In this document: piece by piece, positions 35,047-64,000 of the stretch | How the letters are laid out: each line of letters starts with the position of its first letter | How positions within the stretch are numbered: the stretch's first letter is position 1 | Assembly (NCBI GenBank): GCA_943735955.1 | Contig: OX030966.1 | Coordinates: 7,513,306 to 7,577,305 of the forward strand | Length of the DNA stretch: 64,000 bases | Origin: Piscicola geometra | Lineage: Eukaryota > Annelida > Clitellata > Hirudinida > Piscicolidae | Direction: 5' to 3' | Made by a program: the position numbers and the translations under genes | Notes under the pieces: generated by a model | Seen by the model: only the letters and a program-made list of their open reading frames with translations | What the model was told of the DNA's origin: nothing | The model's database searches: none

Positions 35047-36652
35047 TCATCGGATCTTTGTGAAGAGATTGAGAACAGAATTGGTTTCCTGGTGAAAAAA
35101 GTGAAGGTGAAAGAGGTAAAGATGATAATAGTGGTGTGAGGTGATGATAATGATAGTGGTGTGAGGTGATGATAATGATAGTGGTGTGAAGTAATGGTGA
35201 TAATGATGGTGATGGAAGATGAGAGAACAGAACCTTGGTTGAGCGGGTCTTGTTGAAGACGTTCCAGAACCTGAGTGTCTCGTCGCCTGCGCCCGTCACT
35301 ATGGACTCGCCGTCGGGTGACATCGCCTGTGCAGAAGATGCATGCATGCATGGAGGGATGGAGATGAAGGGATGGATGGAGGGAGGGAGGATGGAAGGAA
35401 GAGGAGGAGGGAGAACGCACAAGATAGAGGACTCGTAGGGTGTGGCCAGTGAGTTTGGCGATCTGCACGAGGGAAGGGTATTTCCACACCAGAATCTGGT
35501 TCTGCGAGTAGCCATGAGTGCTCACCTGCGTGTGTGTGTGCGTGTGTGTGCGTGTGTGTGTGCGTGTGTTTGTGTGTTCTAGAGAGAAAGAGAGGCAGAC
35601 GACACCAGTTCGGAGGAGTGCTTGGACCAGGCGAGGTTGCACACCTGAGATCCTGTGTCGACACACTGAAGAGGCCGTCCTGTGGTGTAGGTGATTGATG
35701 TATGGATTAATAGATGACGATGGGAGGAGGAAAGAAAGAAGGATGGGTGGAGGAAAGAAAGAAGGATGGGTGGAGGAAAGAAAGAAGGATGGGTGGAGGA
35801 AAGATGGATAGGTGGATGATAGATGAATTGGTGGCAGAAAGATGGATGGATGGATGGATGAGTGTGGATGATGGATGGATGAGTGTGGATGATGGATGGA
35901 TGAGTGTGGATGAGTGTGGAAGCACCAGTGATGGTGTTCCAGAAACGGATTTTGCGATCAGCTGTGCCTCCTCCACTCGCCAGCAAGCCATGCTGGTGTG
36001 GTGACCAAGCTATCGCCTGTGTGTTGTGTTTGTGTATGTGTGTGTGTTTGTGTGTGTGTGTTTGTGTGTGTATGTTTGTGTGTGTTTGTGTGTGTGTGTT
36101 TGTGTGTAGGTACCTTGACAGCAGCGACGTGGTCGGAGTAGGTGAGAAGGGGCTCGGAGACTCGTGTGTTCCAGACGAAGAGTTTGTTGTCGTTGCCACC
36201 GGAGGCGAGGTGCTGGAAGTCAGGCGACCACTTCAGACCGCACACCTGGTCCACGTGGTGGTGGTGGTGGTGGTGGAGGTGGTGGTAGTGGTGGTGGTCG
36301 AGGTGGTGGAGGTGGTGGTGGCAGAGGTAGCAGAGGTGATGGAGGTGAGGGTGGTGGCAGAGGTGGTGGTGGTGGTGATGGAGGTGAGGGTGGTGGTAGT
36401 GGTGGTGGCAGAAATGGTGGAGGTGAGGGTGGTGGTAGTGGTGGAAGCGGGTGCACAGCAGCTGACAAGGGCACACGCACCTCCTGCTTGTGGCCAGGAA
36501 GCTTGCGGTCGACGACTGAAGAGGGAGACCTGGTGTCTCTGAGCAGCACGTTGCGGTCCCTGCTGCCCGAGGCCAGCAAGTCACTGTTCCAAGCTAGAGC
36601 TCCTGTGATGGTAGTAGTAGTAGTAGTAGAAGAAGTAATAGTAGTAGTAGTT

Positions 36653-36687
<35 letters not shown>

Positions 36688-36699
36688 TGTAGTAGTATT

Positions 36700-36778
<79 letters not shown>

Positions 36779-37355
36779 AAAAAGTACCACCCGGCACACA
36801 CACTGCTAATGCAAGCACTGACCGACTCTGGCAGAGTGGCCTGCCAGCGTGGACAGCTTCTTGTTCGTCGCGACGTCCCAGATCTGAGTGAGGCCGCTGT
36901 GCGTGCCCACTGCCAACAAGTTCGACTGAGGTTGTGAGGGGAGAGAGTGGAAGGGGATGATGACGATGGTGGTGGAAGATGAGATGATGATGACGATGGT
37001 GGTGGAAGATGAGATGATGATGACGATGACGTCACATAGAACTGAAGACCTTCTCACTCCAGGACACAGAAGTAACAGAGTCAGCTTCTGAAGAGAGGTC
37101 GCAAAGTCTTGTCACCTGTGTGGTGAAGAGGCCGTCGAATGGTGGTGGTGGTGGGTAGAGTGATGATGATGATGATGACGTAGTGGTGATGATGATGATA
37201 GAGTGGCGATGATGATGATGCGCTTCTAGTGCACCTGACTAGTGCACGCACTCCACAGGTAGACACACGATCCCAAGCCGACAGAGAGAGTGTTCTGAGC
37301 GCTCCAGTCGACCAGGTTCAAGTAGAAGTCGTCCTGCAGCTCTGGTGCGTCTAAT

Positions 37356-37423
<68 letters not shown>

Positions 37424-37559
37424 TTTGTATGTGTTATGATTCACCTTAAATGGTATCCGGGAAATTTTCCTAAGTGCCTGAGAGGTTTAAGAATTTTTTT
37501 TAATTTCCAAGCACACACATGCACAAACACACACACGCACAAACACACAAACACACAAA

Positions 37560-37613
<54 letters not shown>

Positions 37614-37644
37614 AACACACACACACACACGCACAAACACACAA

Positions 37645-37675
<31 letters not shown>

Positions 37676-40600
37676 CAAACACACACACCTTCCTGGGAGA
37701 CCTGAGAAGGCGCTGGCTCTTGAGGCAGATGGGAGAGAGTGAGTAGGGAGAGGAGTCGTCAAAGGAGTGGTACACTGCCCTGAACTGGAGTGGTGTGGTG
37801 GTGTGTTGTTGTGGCGTAGTGGTGTGGTGTGGTGATGTGATGTGATGGTGTGGTGTGTTGTTGTGGCGTAGTGATGTGGTGTGGTGGTGTGATGCGGTGG
37901 TGTGGTGTAAACTGGTAGAGGAGATGGTGTGGTTGGAGACAAGGATGAAAGGGTGTTGCAGAGTGCAAGAGAGGCGTGGAGAGGGCACCTGGAAGAGGTT
38001 CTTGGACTGCTTGGGCAGGAGGGCGGTTCGGGAGGCACTGTCGCACTGGCCAGTCTCCCTCAGGTCCTCGATGCCCGCTCCCAGCAGCTCGTTCCTCAAG
38101 AGACACGCATACGCCAGACTGTCCTTGCTGTTCTCTGCGGCTGTCTTCACCGCACTGGTGGTCGTGGCTGAGACCTGGTTCGCAGAGGTGCTCTTTGTGT
38201 CCTGTGTGGGTGAGTGTACTGTGTGGGTGAGTGTGCTGTGTGGGTGAGTGTGGTTGAGTGTCCTGTGTGGTTGAGTGTGGTGTGCTGTGTGGTTGAGTGT
38301 GCTGTGTGGTTGAGTGTGGTGTGCTGTGTGGTTGAGTGTGGTGTGCTGTGTGGTTGAGTGTGGTGTGCTGCGTGGTTGAGTGTGCTGTGTGGTTGAGTGT
38401 GCAGTGGTTGAGTGTGGTGTGTGGTTGAGTGTGGTGTGCTGTGTGGTTGAGTGTGGTGTGCTGCGTGGTTGAGTGTGCTGTGTGGTTGAGTGTGCAGTGG
38501 TTGAGTGTGGTGTGTGGTTGAGTGTGGTGTGCTGTGTGGTTGAGTGTGGTGTGCTGCGTGGTTGAGTGTGCTGTGTGGTTGAGTGTGGTGTGCTGTGTGG
38601 TTGAGTGTGCTGTGTGGTTGAGTGTGGTGTGCTGCGTGGTTGAGTGTGCTGTGTGGTTGAGTGTGCAGTGGTTGAGTGTGGTGTGTGGTTGAGTGTGGTG
38701 TGCTGTGTGGTTGAGTGTGGTGAGCTGTGTGGTTGAGTGTGGTGTTCTGTGTGGTTGAGTGTGGTGTGTGGTTAAGTGTGCTGTGTGGTTGAGTGTGCTG
38801 TGCTGCGTGGTTGAGTGTGCTGTGTGGTTAAGTGTGCTGTGTGGTTGAGTGTGGTGTGCTGTGTGGTTGAGTGTGGTGTGCTGTGTGGTTGAGTGTGGTG
38901 TGCTGTGTGGTTGAGTGTGGTGTGCTGTGTGGTTGAGTGTGGTGTTCTGTGTGGTTGAGTGTGGTGTACTGTGTGGTTGAGTGTGGTGTGCTGTGTGGTT
39001 GAGTGTGGTGTGCTGCGTGGTTGAGTGTGCTGTGTGGTTGAGTGTGCAGTGGTTGAGTGTGGTGTGTGGTTGAGTGTGGTGTGCTGTGTGGTTGAGTGTG
39101 GTGTGCTGCGTGGTTGAGTGTGCTGTGTGGTTGAGTGTGCAGTGGTTGAGTGTGGTGTGTGGTTGAGTGTGGTGTGCTGTGTGGTTGAGTGTGGTGTGCT
39201 GCGTGGTTGAGTGTGCTGTGTGGTTGAGTGTGGTGTGCTGTGTGGTTGAGTGTGCTGTGTGGTTGAGTGTGGTGTGCTGCGTGGTTGAGTGTGCTGTGTG
39301 GTTGAGTGTGCAGTGGTTGAGTGTGGTGTGTGGTTGAGTGTGGTGTGCTGTGTGGTTGAGTGTGGTGAGCTGTGTGGTTGAGTGTGGTGTTCTGTGTGGT
39401 TGAGTGTGGTGTGTGGTTAAGTGTGCTGTGTGGTTGAGTGTGCTGTGCTGCGTGGTTGAGTGTGCTGTGTGGTTAAGTGTGCTGTGTGGTTGAGTGTGGT
39501 GTGCTGTGTGGTTGAGTGTGGTGTGCTGTGTGGTTGAGTGTGGTGTGCTGTGTGGTTGAGTGTGGTGTGCTGTGTGGTTGAGTGTGGTGTTCTGTGTGGT
39601 TGAGTGTGGTGTACTGTGTGGTTGAGTGTGGTGTGTGGTTGAGTGTGCTGTGTGGTTGAGTGTGGTGTGTGGTTGAGTGTGGTGTGCTGTGTGGTTGAGT
39701 GTGGTGTGCTGTGTGGTTGAGTGTGGTGTGCTGTGTGGTTGAGTGTGCTGTGTGGTTGAGTGTGGTGTGCTGTGTGGTTGAGTGTGGTGTGCTGCGTGGT
39801 TGAGTGTGCTGTGTGGTTGAGTGTGGTGTGCTGTGTGGTTGAGTGTGCTGTGTGGTTGAGTGTGGTGTGCTGCGTGGTTGAGTGTGCTGTGTGGTTGAGT
39901 GTGCAGTGGTTGAGTGTGGTGTGTGGTTGAGTGTGGTGTGCTGTGTGGTTGAGTGTGGTGAGCTGTGTGGTTGAGTGTGGTGTTCTGTGTGGTTGAGTGT
40001 GGTGTGTGGTTAAGTGTGCTGTGTGGTTGAGTGTGCTGTGCTGCGTGGTTGAGTGTGCTGTGTGGTTAAGTGTGCTGTGTGGTTGAGTGTGGTGTGCTGT
40101 GTGGTTGAGTGTGGTGTGCTGTGTGGTTGAGTGTGGTGTGCTGTGTGGTTGAGTGTGGTGTTCTGTGTGGTTGAGTGTGGTGTACTGTGTGGTTGAGTGT
40201 GGTGTGTGGTTGAGTGTGCTGTGTGGTTGAGTGTGGTGTGTGGTTGAGTGTGGTGTGCTGTGTGGTTGAGTGTGGTGTGCTGTGTGGTTGAGTGTGGTGT
40301 GCTGTGTGGTTGAGTGTGGTGTGCTGTGTGGTTGAGTGTGGTGTGCTGCGTGGTTGAGTGTGGTGTGCTGTGTGGTTGAGTGTGGTGTGCTGTGTGGTTG
40401 AGTGTGGTGTGCTGTGTGGTTGAGTTTGGTGTGCTGTGTGGTTGAGTGTGGTGTGCTGTGTGGTTGAGTTTGGTGTGCTGTGTGGTTGAGTGTGGTGTGC
40501 TACTTTCCAGATGGGTAACTAACAAATGATGTGAAGGATGAAAATCTCTGAGCAGGATTTGATGGATGATTGAGTGACAACCATTTCATCACATGCACCA

Positions 40601-41329
40601 ATCAATTCATCACATGCACCAATCAATCCATCACATGCACCAATCAATTCATCACATGCACCAATCAATCCATCCCATGCACCAACCAATCCATCACATG
40701 CACCAATCAATCCATCACATGCACCAATCAATCCATCACATGCACCAATCAATCCATCACATGCACCAATCAATCCATCACATGCACCAATCAATTCATC
40801 ACATGCACCAATCAATCCATCACATGCACCAATCAATTCATCACATGCACCAATCAATCCATCACATGCACCAACCAATCAATCCATCCCATGCACCAAC
40901 CAATCAATCCATCACATGCACCAATCAATCCATCACATGCACCAATCAATTCATCACATGCACCAATCAATCCATCACATGCACCAACCAATCAATCCAT
41001 CCCATGCACCAACCAATCAATCCATCACATGCATCATGGAAACAGACGGGTTTGATGTCAAAGTTGATGTTCCAAACGGCTTTGCTGCGAGTCGGGATGA
41101 AGCGATCACTGCAAACCTCCCTGCAGACACTCTTTCTCACCTGGTCGTGTGAGTGTGTGCTCATATGTGGTTTGTGCTTGGATAATGTGTGCTTGTGTGA
41201 GGGAGTGTGTGTTGAAAAACATTAAGAAATGAAAGAATGTGATAGAAAAGATGGAAAGAGACTGACAATGCTGCGTTTGAGTTGTCTGTTCTGGATGCTG
41301 AGCAGCCGTTGTTCATATGAGGGATCCAT
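35047..41329 (-). CDS. FZR1: FZR1 / Cdh1, WD40 activator of the anaphase-promoting complex
   Basis: Complete 15-exon gene. Exons in transcription order: 41329-41267, 41140-41048, 38201-37989, 37784-37689, 37477-37445, 37357-37235, 37115-37050, 36925-36823, 36602-36481, 36245-36114, 36016-35926, 35679-35606, 35525-35421, 35326-35234, 35088-35047. They join in phase to 482 codons plus stop (human about 496). It starts [10 protein letters not shown]. The APC/C-binding C-box is DRFIPTR, followed by [19 protein letters not shown] and LLRSPRK. The WD40 propeller starts at [18 protein letters not shown] and includes [79 protein letters not shown] and [14 protein letters not shown]. The C-terminus is the IR tail (LFTKIR) that docks to the APC/C. 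Role: substrate receptor in late mitosis and G1. S/T-P sites before the propeller fit CDK control. Almost every intron is a repeat. Confidence 0.96.
35695..35925. repeat. GGATGGGTGGAGGAAAGAAA / GGATGAGTGTGGAT repeats in FZR1 intron 11
   Basis: Two short tandem repeats (about 24 bp and 18 bp) occupy the intron between exons 36016-35926 and 35679-35606. Confidence 0.85.
36246..36460. repeat. GGTGGTGGAGGT repeat in FZR1 intron 9
   Basis: Imperfect (GGT)/(GGAGGT) repeat filling the intron 36246-36480. Pro/His and Gly-rich frames are artefacts. Confidence 0.85.
36608..36785. repeat. (AGT)n in FZR1 intron 8
   Basis: AGT trinucleotide repeat, with a few TTG and ATT interruptions, filling most of the intron 36603-36822. 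Confidence 0.95.
37358..37688. repeat. (GT)n and (CA)n in adjacent FZR1 introns
   Basis: GT repeat 37360-37422 and CA-rich repeat 37510-37687, in the introns on either side of the 33-bp exon 37477-37445 (reading KISRIPFK). The two runs are complementary and could base-pair across the tiny exon. Confidence 0.9.
38202..40500. repeat. TGTGGTTGAGTGTGGTGTGC minisatellite in FZR1 intron 2
   Basis: About 2.3 kb of 15-22 bp units (CTGTGTGGTTGAGTGTGGTG). It begins right at the acceptor of exon 38201-37989. On the coding strand each unit reads ACTCAACCACACAG, nearly the same as the real acceptor ACTCACCCACACAG. Blocks with the rare GGTTAAGTGT mark recur near 38770, 39415 and 40010, showing higher-order duplication. 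Confidence 0.95.
40575..41035. repeat. 20-bp CACATGCACCAATCAATCCA repeat in FZR1 intron 2
   Basis: About 22 copies of CACATGCACCAATCAATCCA with TTCAT/CCAT and CCCATG variants. It occupies the donor side of the same intron and ends about 12 bp from the exon 41140-41048 boundary. Confidence 0.92.
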
Positions 41330-41339
41330 GCTGCATGCA

Positions 41340-42855
41340 CAATGCAGGATCAAGCATTCACATGCAATCAGACAAGGAAGTTATAATTTTTCTGTTCAGT
41401 CTTAATATATTTCAATTTTTTTATATTTATATTTATTATTGAGTTGTTTGTTATTAAAACGTCATGTTTTAAAAGTTATATTTGGCAATAAATATTAAAT
41501 ATATTGTTCACCTGAGCAAGCAGATAATTTAGAGGCCAACTTTGACAACTTAGTTTCGGATAAATACACGAATTCCAGTTACTTTTATGAAGTACTGCGT
41601 TACTTTCATGAATAGAATGTGAATTGTACTTTAATAGCCATTAAATAGACTCCGAAGAGCATTTAAATTGGCATCTAGAAAAATAAACTCGTATGAGAAC
41701 TGCTTAAAAAGAATTTAGACATGCCAGGATGAGTATTTGTGGATACTATGCTCCCGCATTCATCTCTTACTCCCATGCGAAATATTTTAAATTCCAATAA
41801 TTTTTTAGATATTATATTAAATATTTCAAATATATAATAAAATAATTTTTATTGAAAAATTAAATGAAACGGGTATCAGAATACTATATATGTGCTAGAA
41901 TCATAGATAGGATCTGTTTTACATTTCTGCCACAAACAAAGATTTACGTTAAACTCGGTAATTGTAAACATAAATTACAACAGCTGATGGAACTTTTGAT
42001 TTATTTTGCAGGCGTAATTTCAAATAGTATGCCGATATTTCCATAAAAAATTGTCGCTTTTTGTAATTGTTAGAGCCAAAAAAAAGCTGATTCAAATAAA
42101 TAAATAAAAAGTACCATCAGCTGTTGTTGCTTATGTTTACAATTACCGAGTTCAACGAAAACCTTTGCTTGTGGCGGAAATGTAAAGCAGATCCCATAGA
42201 TATAGTATATATAGATACGTAGTGAAAACTTGTCGAACATATTTGTGAGATACTCCAACATACGTTAAGTAGTGCAATTATTTGTGGTGGTTGAGGTAAA
42301 GATGGTGGTGGGGTGTGGTAGAAGTGGTGAAATGGTGGTCGTGGTGGTTGAAGATGAACAAACATTTAAACTTTAGAATTGTGTAACAATTTTTATTTTT
42401 ATTTGAAAAAACGTCAAAAATTCTTAAAGTAAACTCAGCTATTATATGTTATTTTTATTAAAATATAAATTTAATTCAACTATAATTACTTAATAACTAA
42501 ATTAAACGCTAGAAGATTTTAAAGTTTCCAAAATAATTTTTTATCAGTTTGTTGATTTTTGTCATGAAAATTGATCAATTCAAATTTAATGGTGGACTAA
42601 AATCAAACAATATTGTATGAAAAATATTTGTAAAATTTTAAAGTTTAAACCTATGAATGTATTCACAATTCATAAGAATACTTATGAAACTATTAGTGGT
42701 CTAAATTTTAGCCTTTCACACCTTATCATTAGGTCCTAATGATTCATTGAAATATTGATAAAATAAATCTTGAAAATGTTATATATTAGAAAAATAAATT
42801 ATAAACTGGAAGTTTGATAGACATCATCAGTGATATTGGAAGCAGTTGTTGTTGC
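41340..42855. other. Divergent intergenic region between FZR1 and the WH-DPF-SAM gene
   Basis: About 1.5 kb of AT-rich, mostly unique DNA between divergent 5' ends, so it should hold both promoters. Apart from the inverted repeat at 41911-42195, no element is recognised. Confidence 0.6.
41911..42195. repeat. Inverted repeat / foldback element with about 97-bp arms
   Basis: The arm at about 41911-42007 (GATCTGTTTTACATTTCTGC through CTCGGTAATTGTAAACATAA and CAACAGCTGATGG) is closely matched by the reverse complement of about 42095-42195. The unpaired spacer is about 87 bp. Identity by eye is roughly 85 percent over the arms. This could be a MITE-like foldback element or a source of hairpin RNA. 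Confidence 0.75.
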
Positions 42856-49977
<7,122 letters not shown>

Positions 49978-51116
49978 AGTTGTATTAGCAAGCTCGACTC
50001 TGATATTCCTTCTCACAGTTCTTCTCTGAAGTATTGCCACTACACGAAGGATGCTATCATCTCACCATTTTCACACTTTATTGCTCTTTGAATATATTAT
50101 CATCTTACCATTTTCACACTTTATTGCTCTTTGAATATATTATCATCTCACCATTTTCACACTTTATTGCTCTTTGAATTATGTTTCTTGTTTTACACAA
50201 ATCGCCCTAAAACTCTTCTGCCATAGACTATCTCCCCCGTAAGCATACCTGCCCAAACATATTCTCTTTCTTTTTCATTCTCTCCATTCTCTCAATTGTT
50301 CTCACTCATTCACTCTCTCCATTCTCTCAATCGTTTTCACTCATTCACTATCTCTTCTTCCATCACCCTTGCATGCAAAACTCACTTGCAAAGAATAATT
50401 ATTTAATGGTCGCTAGATGTGTGGAGGCTTCATGCCTTCTCAAAAGAAGTCGTCACAGTGGCAACTGAAATGCTTTTGCGAGAATTTATTGCACATCTCT
50501 TCAAGGCCACACACACAGAGTAGCAGTGAGTAGCAGCCAGCCGATAGGCTCCCAGATGCAGTGTTGCAAGCAGCCAGCTGACAGGCTCTCAGATGCAGTG
50601 AGTAGCAGCCAGCCGACAGGCTCTCAGATGCAGTGTTGCAAGCTGCAGTGCGTCAAGCGAACAAGTTGCCCTCCATGGGAACGAGATCTAACAGCGTCGT
50701 CAGTTCTGGCTACAGCGTTTATTTTGATTCCATAAAAGGATAATTGTAAAATGATGATGATTACAGCAGCAATGAATCGTCAAAAGAATGCAGAAGCTTT
50801 AGGAGGCAGGCTTTCTCTCGGGAGCGGAACAATCAAGCTGACACACAAGCACACACACATATAAAAGAACACGCAAGCACACAGACAAACAACACAAGGT
50901 TAAGGTTCTTGAGTGTTTAATGATTCAGCCTGCGCTAGTGGCATCTGCTTTTATACTCCGGCACTCCGCCCACTTGATTCTTATTGGCCATCAGGTCGCT
51001 AGTGGGAGGAGCCAAGTTGCTGCCGACGTAGTATCCATATGCAGCTGCAGTGGTGGGGGTTGAAGATGCTATGATTCAAATGAATGCTTAAATTTCATGA
51101 ATAATTGAGTAGCTAA
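49978..51116. other. Convergent 3' region between the WH-DPF-SAM and PAX genes
   Basis: Contains three copies of a 47-bp unit (CTCACCATTTTCACACTTTA plus TTGCTCTTTGAATATATTAT) at about 50065-50190. A second tandem repeat of about 45 bp (GTGAGTAGCAGCCAGCCGAC) lies at 50520-50645. No gene is seen; it should hold both 3' UTRs. Confidence 0.6.
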
Positions 51117-62574
<11,458 letters not shown>

Positions 62575-62789
62575 CTGTAGCCAGAAAACATAAACATCTG
62601 GCTTTGCTGCCAAGAACACCACACAACCACACCACAGCAGTGCCGCAGAGGAAGCGTGATGGTTGAGAAATGAAAATGAAAAGGTTTCATGGGGAAGGTC
62701 ATGCCTTCAATGCCGCCTACTGCCCTAATGTCCAGACCAATTCATCAGAAAAATTAGCATGATTTAGGAAATTAAAAAGTATAATTATT

Positions 62790-64000
<1,211 letters not shown>

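Overview
The window is animal nuclear DNA: seven multi-exon, intron-rich genes of deeply conserved bilaterian families, with GT-AG introns, no operons, and intergenic and intronic space packed with tandem repeats. The three-domain gelsolin (annelid EWAM/severin type) and the mix of families suggest an invertebrate, most likely lophotrochozoan; the species is not identifiable by eye. Exon boundaries below were placed by hand from splice signals, reading phase and remembered family sequences. The five models with a visible start and stop (WDR83, gelsolin-like, ATG7, FZR1, WH-DPF-SAM) each add up to a whole number of codons.

Layout: 1-2770 is repeats and AT-rich intergenic DNA. 2774-6520 (+) is a complete WDR83/MORG1 WD40 gene. 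6821-14838 (-) is a complete gelsolin-like gene, convergent with WDR83, with a 4.3 kb 38-bp minisatellite in its last-but-two intron position. 15954-22885 (+) is a complete ATG7 with 19 exons and a 29-bp minisatellite made of its own exon/intron junction. 23083-29745 (+) is a trithorax/KMT2A-B-like histone H3K4 methyltransferase, starting about 60 bp after the ATG7 poly(A) signal; its SET, FYRC, Win-like and partial ePHD exons are clear but its 5' part is not resolved. 29959-34434 is a 24-bp repeat array that stays open as a 1491-codon frame. 35047-41329 (-) is a complete FZR1/Cdh1. 41340-42855 is the divergent AT-rich intergenic region with a foldback element. 42856-49977 (+) is a complete chromatin-reader gene with a SAMD1/KAT6-type winged helix, an AT-hook-like motif, a KAT6/DPF-type double PHD finger and a SAMD1-type SAM domain. 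51117-62574 (-) is a PAX2/5/8 gene lacking its first coding exon. 62780-64000 is (AGT)n.

The products do not form one pathway. They cover MAPK scaffolding/splicing (WDR83), actin (gelsolin), autophagy conjugation (ATG7), H3K4 methylation (KMT2), APC/C activation (FZR1), CpG/histone reading (WH-DPF-SAM) and development (PAX).

The most unusual property is the repeats. Roughly half of the window by eye is simple or minisatellite DNA, and nearly every larger intron is mainly one array. In several introns the array unit contains the splice junction itself (ATG7 intron 13, FZR1 intron 2, WH-DPF-SAM intron 3, gelsolin intron 8), so one intron presents tens of copies of a donor or acceptor sequence. 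One intron consists almost only of (TAG)n between GT and AG.
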